A stretch of 64,000 bases of DNA from Deroplatys truncata (lineage: Eukaryota; Arthropoda; Insecta; Mantodea; Mantidae), in NCBI GenBank assembly GCA_030765065.1, contig CM060983.1, positions 231,844,753-231,908,752 of the forward strand, in the 5' to 3' direction. The position numbers and the translations under genes are program-made. Numbering within the stretch: the stretch's first letter is position 1; the number at the start of each line of letters is the position of its first letter. The notes under the pieces are model-generated. The model worked only from the letters and a program-made list of their open reading frames with translations. It was not told the origin of the DNA and did no database searches. Shown one piece after another: positions 35,721-49,745 of this stretch.

Positions 35721-36956
35721 TGTAAGGAACTTCGAAATTTTTTTCGCGTATTGCGGACAGGTTTGTTTAAGTATCAGGGTGGCTTTCGGGATTAACATCA
35801 AATGTAATAGGATGCGTAAGCTGTTGATGTTTCTGTCTAAATATGTGTTCCTTGTATTGAAGTTTGGTTGAGAGAAGGTGTTTGTTTGATAATAAAAATA
35901 GTAATGTGTTTGTACATCGGAAATGTAGTGTGAAGTGTAGAAACTTCTTTTTGTCTTAGAAAGTTGACATTTGATTTAGTCCAAAATTAATGTAGATTTA
36001 GGCACATGGTGTTGGCATGAATGTTTAAAGTACTGGGAACATACTACACGTTTCTAATATTCTGTTGCATGTGAATGAACGGATTGCGGAATGTCTGCTC
36101 AAAGTTTGGTCCTCGTTATGAAGACTGTTCAATAGCTGTCTTTGAAGACTGATTAACGGAATTAGCCAGGAAGAATGGGTATGCAGAGAGAGTGGGTTCC
36201 GAGATTAGCAGTACAGAAAAAGACTTGGTAAGTAATAGAAGTCAAATTACAGCGCATGTTAATGTGATTATAGACAGAACTAAGCTCCATCATAGTTAAA
36301 ATCCATGTTAGAATAGTTTTAATAGCTAAACGTACTTCACAATTTAATTCCAATTTGGTACATTATCAATTTGCTCATTTGGGTTGAGGTTTCCTTGTCT
36401 CAGAAAATAAACATAATGGTAATGAAATGTACTTAGTCTCACACTGTTTGTCTCAGACGTTTGTTAATTAAACATGCTTCACTTGTTGTAGTTTCTGTTC
36501 ATTCTTGTTCAAGATTTATCAAGTAATTGGGAAAGAACAACTTAAAGGTTGGCAAAAGTGACTGCTACAGATTTAAGGTATTGAAAATATTACATATTCA
36601 ACTCTGCATCAGAGAATAAATTGCTAAGAAGAGTCATGTTTAAGAACTTTATCTCACACAACCAGAAGAGTGCATAAGTTTCCAATTGACTGACTTAAAA
36701 TTGCAATTTGACCTTTCGTACCTGTTCTTGTATAAAAAAGGCATGTGTGTATCATTTAGGATCCCATGTTAGTTAATTTATAATAAAAAGTGTAACTTCT
36801 ATCAAACACATGAGACTTATCTACTTTGAGCCGAAAGTGCCTTGAGACACAACATTTAGTAATGTCACCTATGGCTATCCTTAAAATTAAAATTGATTTG
36901 TGTTATAACAATACTTGTTTCAGATGCACAGGGATGGCATTCCGTTTGAGCTATAA

Positions 36957-38254
36957 ATGGTCCGTTTGGTTGTGCCTGGAGTGTATAATTACTATTGGAT
37001 GTTAACAGTGGCTTTGAATCCTTCACGTCTTTTAGCAGATCTCGGTGAACATGGTAGGTAATAGAAATCCAAAGACAGTGCAATTGTCTTGATATAATTG
37101 GCACATATATGTGAAGTTCAGTCAAATTAACACCTTAACTTCAAATTGTTCAAGTGTCTCGAAGTCTTTTGATTATTAACTTTACTTTCAGTGAATGTCG
37201 TTTGCTCCCATTGTTGTTTGAGGCTTAATTACCTGAAATTAAACACCCTTATATACAGAGGTAATAGACTGGATTTATTTCCAATGGCGTTAATCGACTT
37301 ACTATTTTTTAAAGTTTTTAAATGAATGTTCATCTGATGTATTTAGTGGTAGAATTTGTTCGAATTTTCAATAGAATCTGGAATCAGAGAACCTCAAACG
37401 TGGCAAATGTTAATACTACACTTTCAAAGTGCTTGAACTTCAACTAACAGGGTTAAAACTCTTAAAAAACATTGTATTGAAACAAACGCTCTCTCTGAAA
37501 CAACCAGAACAGTGATTTAATTTGCTATTCTGTGTTGGAAAGACAGTAAATTAATAATTTGCTATTCGTTATATTACAAAAACAAGGACTTGAGTACCAT
37601 GTGGAGTACCTTACAATACTAAATGATATCTACAAATAATGTTTATATCAAAACCACTAAACATATCTACATGTAACACAAAAGACTTTTGTAATTCAGT
37701 GTAAGCAACATAACTACTTTTAAAAGTATGTAGCATAATGTTTACTAATTTCCGCAATGTCTATCCTTGGCTTTGAAAATTTATTTGCATTGTTTTATCG
37801 CTTTTTACAGTTGATCAGCAAAGCAGTTATATTTCTGAGGTACAAATGACCGGATTGGCGTGCTTGAAATCTGAAGTTCCTTTTGGTCATCAACAATGCT
37901 GCAAAACCGTTTGGTGTGTTATGAAATGCTTTAGTTGTGCATGTAATGTAATATCAGTTGGTTGTAGTATTTGTTTGTATTCTGACAGCTACAGCAACTT
38001 CTTGGATTGCTAAGAAATTGTAAATAGGAAGATGCAGGTTAGGATATTTAAATGCGTTGAAGATTCTGGATAGGTTTTGGTTAAAAAAATAATGTTTTTT
38101 AGATGCGTATTACTTATGAGTGAACCACCTAAAGTTCACATTTGAATTTCCTTAGGAATATTTATTCCTTTATACTGGGTCCCTAGGAGATACATTGGTT
38201 TGCTTAACTGGCCAGAGCCAATTTATAACCTGGGATGTCCTTGGGAATAAATAG
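36957..38254 (+). pseudogene. U15 gene copy with nonsense mutation in exon B
   Basis: Exon D is 36075-36227. Coding exons would be A 36957-37053, C 37192-37260, B 37811-38037 and F 38156-38254. Exon B begins as the U13 haplotype, then at 38011-38013 has the same TAA as U10 and continues as U10-type sequence (TAAAT in place of TTAAT). This looks like a conversion tract that brought in the stop. The C-B intron contains a 13-bp inversion. Confidence 0.42.
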
Positions 38255-39525
38255 TGTAAGGAACTTCGAAATTTTTTTCGCGTATTGGGGACAGGTTGGT
38301 TTAAGTATCAGGGTGGCTTTCGGGATTAACATCAAATGGAATAGGATGCGTAAGCTGTTGCTGTTTCCGTCTAAATATGTGTTCCTTGTATTGAAGTTTG
38401 GTTGAGAGAAGGTGTTTCTTTGATAATAAAAATAGTAATGTGTTTGTACATCGGAAATGTAGTGTGAAGTGTAGAAAATTCTTTTTGTCTGAGAAATTGA
38501 CATTTGATGTAGTCCAAAATTAATGTAGATCTAGGCACATGGTGTTGGCATGAATATTTAAAGTACTGGGAACATACTACGCATTCCCTTTATTCTGTTG
38601 CATGTGAATGAACGGATTGCGGAATGTCTGCTCAAAGTTTGGTCCTCGTTATGAAGACTGTTGAATAGCTGTCTTTGAAGACTGATTAACGGAATAAGCC
38701 AGGAAGAATGGGTATGCAAAGAGAGTGGGTTCAGAGATTAGCAGTACAGAAAAAGACTTGGTAAGTAATGAAAGTCAAATTACAGCGTATGTTGATGTGA
38801 TTACTATACAGAACTAAAGCTCCATCAAAGTTAAAAACCATGTTAGAATAGTTTTAATAGCTAAACATACTTCAAAATTTAATTCCAATTTGGTACATTA
38901 TCAATTTGCTCATTTGGGTTGAGGTTTCCTTGTCTCAGAAAATAAGCATAATATTAATGAAATGTACTTAGTCTGACACTGTTTGTCTCAGGCGTTTGTT
39001 AATTAAACATGCTTCACATGTTGTAGCTTCTGTTCATTCTTGTTCTAGATTTATGAAATAATTGGGAGAGAACAACTTAAAAGTTGGCAAAAGTGAATGC
39101 TACAGATTTAAAGTATTAAAAATATTACATATTGACTCTACATCAGAGAATAAATTGCTAAGAAGAGTCATGTTTAAGAACTTTATCTCACACAACCAGA
39201 AGAGTGCATAAGTTTCCAATTGACTGACTTAAAATTACAATTTGACCTTTGGTACCTGTTCTTTTATAAAAAAGGGATGTGTGTATCATTTAGATCCCAT
39301 GTTACTTAGTTTATAATCAGAAATTGTAACTTCTATCAGAAACATGAGACTTATCTACTTTGAGCCGAAAGTTCCTTTTTAGTTGGGTTTAAGCAGCATG
39401 AGAGTGTCTTGAGAAAGATAACATTCAGTAATGTCACCTATGGCTATCCTTTATATTAAAATTGATTTGTGTTGTAACAATACTTGTTTCAGATGGGCAG
39501 GGATGGCATTCCGTTTGAGCTATAA

Positions 39526-40595
39526 ATGGTCCGTTTGGGTGTGCCTGGAGTGTATAATTACTATTGGATGTCAACAGTGGCTGTGAATCCTTCACTTCCT
39601 TTAGCAGATCTCAGTGAACATGGTAAGTAATAGAAATCCAAAGACAGTGCAATTCTCTTGATATAATTGGCACATGTATGTGAAGTTCTGTCAAACTAAA
39701 ACCTTAACTTTAAATTGTTCAAGTGTCTCGAAGTCTTTTGAATATTAACTTTACTTTCAGTGAATGTCGTTTGCTCCCATTGTTGTTTGAGGCTTAATTA
39801 CCTGAAATTAAACACCCTTATATACAGAGGTGATAGATTGGATTTAGTTCCAGTTGCGTTAATCGACTTTCTTTTTTTTAAAGTTTGTAAATGAATGTTC
39901 GTCTAATGTATTTAAGGGTAGAATGTGTTCAAATTTTCTAAAGAATCTGGAATGAGAGAACCTCAAATGTGGCAAATGTTAATGCGAAACATTCAAAGTG
40001 CTTGAAGTATAACTAATGGAGTTGAAACCTTTAAGAAACATAGTCTTGCATTAAATGCTCTCTCTGAAACATCCAGAACGGTGAATGAAGTGTCTATTCT
40101 AGTTTTGAGAGATAGTAAATTAATAATTTTCTATTCCTTATTTTATAAAAATAAGGACATGTATACCATGTGGAGTACCTAATCATTTAGTATTGTATCT
40201 AGAAATAATGTTTTGATATAATCTATTAAAATATCTACCTGAACCACAAAAGAACTCTATAATTCAGTGTGAGCAATTAAACCACTTTTAAACATATGTA
40301 GCATAAGGTGTACTAATTTCACCAATAACTACCTTTGATATTGAAAATTGATTTATCGCTTGTTACAGTTGATCTGCAAACCTGTTGTGTTTCTGAGGTA
40401 CAAATGACCAGTTGGGTGTGCTTGGATTCCGAAGCTTGTTTTGATGATCAAGAATGCTGCACAACCGTTAGGTGTGTTATGAAATGTTTTAGTTGTGCAT
40501 GTAATGTAATATCAGTTGGTTGTGGTATTTGTTTGTATTCTGAGAACTACAGCAACAGCTTGGATTGCGAAGAAATTGTTAATGGGATGATGTAG
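39526..40595 (+). CDS. U16 gene: divergent short form, predicted 130 residues
   Basis: Exon D is 38608-38760. Coding exons are A 39526-39622, C 39761-39829 and B 40369-40595, ending at TAG 40593-40595. Exon B is identical to U7. Exon A has one Leu to Pro change (CCT) before TTA GCA. It opens the first of three right-hand trimers. Exon F (from 40716) is present but lies after the stop. Confidence 0.36.
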
Positions 40596-42085
40596 GTTAA
40601 AATATTTAAATGCGTTGAAATTTCTGGATTGGTTTGGGTTAAAAAAAAATAATGTTTCTTAGATGCGTATTACTTGTGAGTGAACCACCTAAAGTTCACA
40701 TTTGAATTTCCTTAGGAACATTTATTCCTGTATACTGGGTCCCTAGGAGATACATTGGTTTGCTTATGTCAGAGCCAAATGATAACCTGGGATGTCCTTG
40801 GGAACAAATAGTGTAAGGAACTTCGAAATTCTTTTTCGCGTATTGCAGACAGGTTGGGTTAAGGATCAGGGTGGGTTTCGGGATTAACATCAAATGGAAT
40901 AGGATGCGTAAGGTGTTGCTGTTTCTCTGTAAATATGTGTTCGTTGTATTGAATTTTTGGTAAGAGGAGGTGTTTCTTTGATAATAAAAATAGTAATGTG
41001 TTTGTACATCGAAAATGTAGTGTGAAGTGTAGAAAACTCTTTTTGTCTGAGAAATTGACATTTGATGTGGTCCAAAATTAATGTACATTTAGGTACATGG
41101 TGTTGGCATGAATATTTAAAGTACTGGGAACGTACTACACGTTCCTGTTATTCTGTTGCATGTGAATGAACGGATTGCGGAATGTCTGCTCAAAGTTTGG
41201 TCCTCGTTATGAAGACTTATGAATAGCTGTCTTTGAAGACTGATTAACGGAATTAGCCAGGAAGAATGGGTATGCAGAGAGAGTGGGTTCCGAGATTAGC
41301 AGTACAGAAAAAGTCTTGGTAAGTAATAGAAATCAAATTACAGCGCATGTTGATGTGATTACTAGACAGAACTAAAGCTCCATCAAAGTTAAAAACTATG
41401 TTAGAATAGTTTTAATAGCTAAACATACTTCACAATTTAATTCCAATTTGGTACATTATCAATTTGCTCCTTTGGGTTGAGGTTTCCTTGTCTCAGAAAA
41501 TAAACTTAATGGTAATGAAATGTACTTAATCTGACACATTTTTGTCTCAGGCGTTTGTTAATTAAACATGCTTCACTTGTTGTAGCTTCTGTTCATTCTT
41601 GTTCTAGATTTATGAAATAATTGGGAAAGAACAACTTAAAAGTTGGCGAAAGTGAATGCTCCAGATTTAAAGTATTGAAAATATTACATATTCAACTCTG
41701 CATCAGAGAATAAACTGCTAAGAAGAGTCATGTTTAAGAACTTTATCTCACACAACCAGAAGAATGTATAAGTTTCCAATTGACTGACTTAAAATTGCAA
41801 TTTGACCTCTCGTACCTGTTCCTTTAAAAACAGGGATGTGTGTATCATTTAGGATCCCATGTTACTTAGTTTATAATCAGAAAGTGTAACTTCTATCAAA
41901 CACATGAGACTTATCTACTTTGAGCCGAAAGTGCCTCTTTAGTTGGGTTAAAGCAGCAGGAGAGTGTCTTGAGAAACATAACATTTAGTAATGTCACCTA
42001 TGGCTATCCTTAATATTAAAATTGATTTGTGTTGTAACAATACTTGTTTCAGATGGGCAGGGATGGCATTCCGTTTGAGCTATAA

Positions 42086-43381
42086 ATGGTCTGTTTGCTT
42101 GTGCCTGGAGTGTATAATTACTACTGGATGTCAACAGTGGCTGTGAATCCTTCACTTCTTTTAGCAGATCTCGGTGAACATGGTAAGTAATAGAAATCCA
42201 AAGACAGTGCAATTCTCTTGATATAATTGGCACATATATGTGAAGTTCTGTCAAACTAAAACCTTAACTTTAAATTGTTCAAGTGTCTCGAAGTCTTTTG
42301 AATATTAACTTTACTTTCAGTGAATGTCGTTTGCTCCCATTGTTGTTTGAGGCTTAATTACCTGAAATTAAACACCCTTATATACAGAGGTAATAGACTG
42401 GATTTATTTCCAATGGCGTTAATCGACTTACTATTTTTTAAAGTTTTTAAATGAATGTTCATCTGATGTATTTAGTGGTAGAATTTGTTGGAATTTTCAA
42501 TAGAATCTGGAATGAGAGAACCTCAAACGTGGCAAATGTTAATGCTACACTTTCAAAGTGCTTGAAGCGTAACTAACAGGGTTTAAACTCTTAAAAAGCA
42601 TTGTATTGAAACAAAAGCTCTCTCTGAAACAACCAGAACAGTGAACGAAGTTGCTATTCTGTGTTTGAAAGACTGTAAATTAATAATTTGCTATTCATAT
42701 ATTACAAAAACATGGACTTGATTTCCATGTGGAGTACCTAATCATTTAGTATTGTATCTACAAATAATGTTGATACCAAAACCATTAAACGTATCTACAT
42801 GTACCACAAAAGACGTCTGTAATTCAGTGTAAGCAACATAACTACCTTTAAAAATATGTAGCATAATGTTTACTAATTTCCACAATGTCTATCTTTGGCA
42901 TTGAAAATTTATTTGCATTGTTTTATCTCTTTTTACAGTTGATCAGCAAAGCAGTTATATTTCTGAGGTAAAAATGACCGGATTGGTGTGCTTGAAATCT
43001 GAAGTTCCTTTTGGTCATCAACAATACTGCAAAACAGTTAGGTGTGTTATGAAATACTTTAGTTGTGCATGTAATGTAATATCAGTTGGTTGTGGTATTT
43101 GTTTGTATTCTGACAGCTACAGCAACTTCTTGGATTGCAAAGAAATTGTAAATAGGAAGATGCAGGTTAGGATATTTAAATGCATTGAAGATTCTGGATA
43201 GGCTTGGGTTAAAAAAATAATGTTTTTAGATGCGTATTACTTATGAGTGAACCACCTAAAGTTCACATTTGAATTTCCTTAGGAATATTTATTCCTGTAT
43301 ACTGGGTCCCTAGGAGATACATTGGTTTGCTTAACTGGCCAGAGCCAATTTATAACCTGGGATGTCTTTGGGAATAAATAG
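42086..43381 (+). CDS. U17 gene: predicted 163-residue cysteine-rich protein, mixed class
   Basis: Exon D is 41166-41318. Coding exons are A 42086-42182, C 42321-42389, B 42939-43165 and F 43283-43381. The 5' half matches U8 and U23, but near 42,860 it switches to main-class sequence, so exon B is the common DCKEIV form and not the CMNSEV form. The D-A intron has the GCAGCAGGAGAG variant shared with U23. Confidence 0.35.
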
Positions 43382-44617
43382 TGTAAGGAACTTCGAAATT
43401 TTTTTCGCGTATTGCGGACAGGTTGGTTTAAGTATCAGGGTGGCTTTCGGGATTAACATCAAATGTAATAGGATGCGTAAGCTGTTGATGTTTCTGTCTA
43501 AATATGTGTTCCTTGTATTGAAGTTTGGCTGAGAGAAGGTGTTTGTTTGATAATAAAAATAGTAATGTGTTTGTACATCGGAAATGTAGTGTGAAGTGTA
43601 GAAAATTCTTTTTGTCTTAGAAATTTGACATTTGATTTAGTCCAAAATTAATGTAGATTTAGGCACATGGTGTTGGCATGAATGTTTAAAGTACTGGGAA
43701 CATACTACACGTTTCTAATATTCTGTTGCATGTGAATGAACGGATTGCGGAATGTCTGCTCAAAGTTTGGTCCTCGTTATGAAGACTGTTCAATAGATGT
43801 CTTTGAAGACTGATTAACGGAATTAGCCAGGAAGAATGGGTATGCAGAGAGAGTGGGTTCCGAGATTAGCAGTACAGAAAAAGACTTGGTAAGTAATAGA
43901 AGTCAAATTACAGCGCATGTTAATGTGATTATAGAGAGAACTAAGCTCCATCATAGTTAAAATCCATGTTAGAATAGTTTTAATAGCTAAACGTACTTCA
44001 CAATTTAATTCCAATTTGGTGCATTATCAATTTGCTCATTTGGGTTGAGGTTTCCTTGTCTCAGAAAATAAACATAATGGTAATGAAATGTACTTAGTCT
44101 CACACTGTTTGTCTCAGGCGTTTGTTAATTAAACATGCTTCACTTGTTGTAGTTTCTGTTCGTTCTTGTTCAAGATTTATCAAGTAATTGGGAAAGAACA
44201 ACTTAAAGGTTGGCAAAAGTGAATGTTACAGATTTAAGATATTGAAAATATTACATATTCAACTCTGCATCAGAGAATAAATTGCTAAGAAGAGTCATGT
44301 TTAAGAACTTTATCTCACACAACCAGAAGAGTGCATAAGTTTCCAATTGACTGACTTAAAATTGCAATTTGACCTTTCGTACCTGTTCTTGTATAAAAAA
44401 GGCATGTGTGTATCATTTAGGATCCCATGTTAGTTAATTTATAATAAAAAGTGTAACTTCTATCAAACACATGAGACTTATCTACTTTGAGCCGAAAGTG
44501 CCTTGAGACACAACATTTAGTAATGTCACCTATGGCTATCCTTAAAATTAAAATTGATTTGTGTTGTAACAATACTTGTTTCAGATGGACAGGGATGGCA
44601 TTCCGTTTGAGCTATAA

Positions 44618-45915
44618 ATGGTCCGTTTGGTTGTGCCTGGAGTGTATAATTACTATTGGATGTTAACAGTGGCTTTGAATCCTTCACGTCTTTTAGCAGA
44701 TCTCGGTGAACATGGTAGGTAATAGAAATCCAAAGACAGTGCAATTCTCTTGATATAATTGGCACATATATGTGAAGTTCTGTCAAACTAAAACCTTAAC
44801 TTTAAATTGTTCAAGTGTCTCGAAGTCTTTTGAATATTAACTTTACTTTCAGTGAATGTCGTTTGCTCCCATTGTTGTTTGAGGCTTAATTACCTGAAAT
44901 TAAACACCCTTATATACAGAGGTAATAGACTGGATTTATTTCCAATGGCGTTAATCGACTTACTATTTTTTAAAGTTTTTAAATGAATGTTCATCTGATG
45001 TATTTAGTGGTAGAATTTGTTCGAATTTTCAATAGAATCTGGAATGAGAGAACCTCAAACGTGGCAAATGTTAATACTACACTTTCAAAGTGCTTGAACT
45101 TCAACTAACAGGGTTAAAACTCTTAAAAAACATTGTATTGAAACAAAAGCTCTCTCTGAAACAACCAGAACAGTGATTTAATTTGCTATTCTGTGTTGGA
45201 AAGACAGTAAATTAATAATTTGCTTTTCGTTATATTACAAAAACAAGGACTTGAGTACCATGTGGAGTACCTTATTATTTAGTATTGTATCTACAAATAA
45301 TGTTTATATCAAAACCACTAAACATATCTACATGTAACACAAAAGACTTTTGTAATTCAGTGTAAGCAACATAACTACTTTTAAAAATATGTAGCATAAT
45401 GTTTACTAATTTCCACAATGTCTATCTTTGGCATTGAAAATTTATTTGCATTGTTTTATCTCTTTTTACAGTTGATCAGCAAAGCAGTTATATTTCTGAG
45501 GTAAAAATGACCGGATTGGTGTGCTTGAAATCTGAAGTTCCTTTTGGTCATCAACAATACTGCAAAACTGTTAGGTGTGTTATGAAATACTTTAGTTGTG
45601 CATGTAATGTAATATCAGTTGGTTGTGGTATTTGTATGTATTCTGACAGCTACAGCAACTTCTTGGATTGCAAAGAAATTGTAAATAGGAAGATGCAGGT
45701 TAGGATATTTAAATGCGTTGAAGATTCTGGATAGGCTTGGGTTAAAAAAATAATGTTTTTTAGATGCGTATTACTTATGAGTGAACCACCTAAAGTTCAC
45801 ATTTGAATTTCCTTAGGAATATTTATTCCTGTATACTGGGTCCCTAGGAGATACATTGGTTTGCTTAACTGGCCAGAGCCAATTTATAACCTGGGATGTC
45901 TTTGGGAATAAATAG
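44618..45915 (+). CDS. U18 gene: predicted 163-residue cysteine-rich protein, intact mosaic
   Basis: Exon D is 43736-43888. Coding exons are A 44618-44714, C 44853-44921, B 45472-45698 and F 45817-45915. Exon A is main class. The A-C intron starts as main class (GTAGGT) but from about 44,747 reads the divergent class (CAATTCTCTTG, TCTGTCAAACTAAAACC). Exon B has CMYS and DCKEIV as in U12. Confidence 0.36.
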
Positions 45916-47187
45916 TGTAAGGAACTTCGAAATTTTTTTCGCGTATTGCGGACAGGTTGGTTTAAGTATCAGGGTGGCTTTCGGGATTAACATCAAATGT
46001 AATAGGATGCGTAAGCTGTTGATGTTTGTCTAAATATGTGTTCCTTGTATTGAAGTTTGGCTGAGAGAAGGTGTTTGTTTGATAATAAAAATAGTAATGT
46101 GTTTGTACATCGGAAATGTAGTGTGAAGTGTAGAAAATTCTTTTTGTCTTAGAAATTTGACATTTGATTTAGTCCAAAATTAATGTAGATTTAGGCACAT
46201 GGTGTTGGCATGAATGTTTAAAGTACTGGGAACATACTACACGTTTCTAATATTCTGTTGCATGTGAATGAACGGATTGCGGAATGTCTGCTCAAAGTTT
46301 GGTCCTCGTTATGAAGACTGTTGAATAGCTGTCTTTGAAGACTGATTAACGGAATAAGCCAGGAAGAATGGGTATGCAAAGAGAGTGGGTTCAGAGATTA
46401 GCAGTACAGAAAAAGACTTGGTAAGTAATGAAAGTCAAATTACAGCGTATGTTGATGTGATTACTAGACAGAACTAAAGCTCCATCAAAGTTAAAAACTA
46501 TGTTAGAATAGTTTTAATAGCTAAACATACTTCACAATTTAATTCCAATTTGGTACATTATCAATTTGCTCCTTTGGGTTGAGGTTTCCTTGTCTCAGAA
46601 AATAAACATAATGGTAATGAAATGTACTTAATCTGACACATTTTTGTCTCAGGCGTTTGTTAATTAAACATGCTTCACTTGTTGTAGCTTCTGTTCATTC
46701 TTGTTCTAGATTTATGAAATAATTGGGAAAGAACAACTTAAAAGTTGGCGAAAGTGAATGCTCCAGATTTAAAGTATTGAAAATATTACATATTCAACTC
46801 TGCATCAGAGAATAAATTGCTAAGAAGAGTCATGTTTAAGAACTTTATCTCACACAACCAGAAGAGTGCATAAGTTTCCAATTGACTGACTTAAAATTGC
46901 AATTTGACCTTTCGTACCCGTTCTTGTATAAAAAAGGGATGTGTGTATCATTAAGATCCCATGTTACTTAGTTTATAATCAGAAATTGTAACTTCTATCA
47001 GAAACATGAGACTTATCTACTTTGAGCCGAAAGTTCCTTTTTTGTTGGGTTTAAGCAGCATGAGAGTGTCTTGAGAAAGATAACATTCAGTAATGTCACC
47101 TATGGCTATCCTTTATATTAAAATTGATTTGTGTTGTAACAATACTTGTTTCAGATGGGCATGGATGGCATTCCGTTTGAGCTATAA

Positions 47188-48257
47188 ATGGTCCGTTTGG
47201 GTGTGCCTGGAGTGTATAATTACTATTGGATGTCAACAGTGGCTGTGAATCCTTCACTTCTTTTAGCAGATCTCAGTGAACATGGTATGTAATAGAAATC
47301 CAAAGACAGTGCAATTCTCTTGATATAATTGGCACATGTATGTGAAGTTCTGTCAAACTAAAACCTTAACTTTAAATTGTTCAAGTGTCTCGAAGTCTTT
47401 TGAATATTAACTTTACTTTCAGTGAATGTCGTTTGCTCCCATTGTTGTTTGAGGCTTAATTACCTGAAATTAAACACCCTTATATACAGAGGTGATAGAT
47501 TGGATTTAGTTCCAGTTGCGTTAATCGACTTTCTTTTTTTTAAAGTTTGTAAATGAATGTTCGTCTAATGTATTTAAGGGTAGAATGTGTTCAAATTTTC
47601 TAAAGAATCTGGAATGAGAGAACCTCAAATGTGGCAAATGTTAATGCGAAACATTCAAAGTGCTTGAAGTATAACTAATGGAGTTGAAACCTTTAAGAAA
47701 CATAGTCTTGCATTAAATGCTCTCTCTGAAACATCCAGAACGGTGAATGAAGTGTCTATTCTAGTTTTGAGAGACAGTAAATTAATAATTTTCTATTCCT
47801 TATTTTATAAAAATAAGGACATGTATACCATGTGGAGTACCTAATCATTTAGTATTGTATCTAGAAATAATGTTTTGATATAATCTATTAAAATATCTAC
47901 CTGAACCACAAAAGAACTCTATAATTCAGTGTGAGCAATTAAACCACTTTTAAACATATGTAGCATAAGGTGTACTAATTTCACCAATAACTACCTTTGA
48001 TATTGAAAATTGATTTATCGCTTGTTACAGTTGATCTGCAAACCTGTTGTGTTTCTGAGGTACAAATGACCAGTTGGGTGTGCTTGGATTCCGAAGCTTG
48101 TTTTGATGATCAAGAATGCTGCACAACCGTTAGGTGTGTTATGAAATGTTTTAGTTGTGCATGTAATGTAATATCAGTTGGTTGTGGTATTTGTTTGTAT
48201 TCTGAGAACTACAGCACCAGCTTGGATTGCGAAGAAATTGTTAATGGGATGATGTAG
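47188..48257 (+). CDS. U19 gene: divergent short form, predicted 130 residues
   Basis: Exon D is 46268-46420. Coding exons are A 47188-47284, C 47423-47491 and B 48031-48257 with TAG at its end. One Asn to Thr change (ACC) distinguishes exon B from U7. The A donor is GTATGT. Just after exon B the unit becomes main class (F from 48376, with AATAAA) until about 48,700, then divergent again. Confidence 0.35.
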
Positions 48258-49745
48258 GTTAAAATATTTAAATGCGTTGAAGATTCTGGATAGGCTTGGG
48301 TTAAAAAAATAATGTTTTTTAGATGCGTATTACTTATGAGTGAACCACCTAAAGTTCACATTTGAATTTCCTTAGGAATATTTATTCCTGTATACTGGGT
48401 CCCTAGGAGATACATTGGTTTGCTTAACTGGCCAGAGCCAATTTATAACCTGGGATGTCCTTGGGAATAAATAGTGTAAGGAACTTCGAAATTTTTTTCG
48501 CGTATTGCGGACAGGTTGGTTTAAGTATCAGGGTGGCTTTCGGGATTAACATCAAATGTAATAGGATGCGTAAGCTGTTGATGTTTGTCTAAATATGTGT
48601 TCCTTGTATTGAAGTTTGGCTGAGAGAAGGTGTTTGTTTGATAATAAAAATAGTAATGTGTTTGTACATCGGAAATGTAGTGTGAAGTGTAGAAAATTCT
48701 TTTTGTCTGAGAAATTGACATTTGATGTGGTCCAAAATTAATGTACATTTAGGTACATGGTGTTGGCATGAATATTTATAGTACTGGGAACGTACTACAT
48801 GTTCCTGTTATTCTGTTGCATGTGAATGAACGGATTGCGGAATGTCTGCTCAAAGTTTGGTCCTCGTTATGAAGACTTATGAATAGCTGTCTTTGAAGAC
48901 TGATTAACGGAATTAGCCAGGAAGAATGGGTATGCAGAGAGAGTGGGTTCCGAGATTAGCAGTACAGAAAAAGTCTTGGTAAGTAATAGAAATCAAATTA
49001 CAGCGCATGTTGATGTGATTACTAGACAGAACTAAAGCTCCATCAAAGTTAAAAACTATGTTAGAATAGTTTTAATAGCTAAACATACTTCACAATTTAA
49101 TTCCAATTTGGTACATTATCAATTTGCTCCTTTGGGTTGAGGTTTCCTTGTCTCAGAAAATAAACTTAATGGTAATGAAATGTACTTAATCTGACACATT
49201 TTTGTCTCAGGCGTTTGTTAATTAAACATGCTTCACTTGTTGTAGCTTCTGTTCATTCTTGTTCTAGATTTATGAAATAATTGGGAAAGAACAACTTAAA
49301 AGTTGGCGAAAGTGAATGCTCCAGATTTAAAGTATTGAAAATATTACATATTCAACTCTGCATCAGAGAATAAACTGCTAAGAAGAGTCATGTTTAAGAA
49401 CTTTATCTCACACAACCAGAAGAATGTATAAGTTTCCAATTGACTGACTTAAAATTGCAATTTGACCTCTCGTACCTTTTCCTTTAAAAACAGGGATGTG
49501 TGTATCATTTAGGATCCCATGTTACTTAGTTTATAATCAGAAAGTGTAACTTCTATCAAACACATGAGACTTATCTACTTTGAGCCGAAAGTGCCTCTTT
49601 AGTTGGGTTAAAGCAGCATGAGAGTGTCTTGAGAAACATAACATTTAGTAATGTCACCTATGGCTATCCTTAATATTAAAATTGATTTGTGTTGTAACAA
49701 TACTTGTTTCAGATGGGCAGGGATGGCATTCCGTTTGAGCTATAA

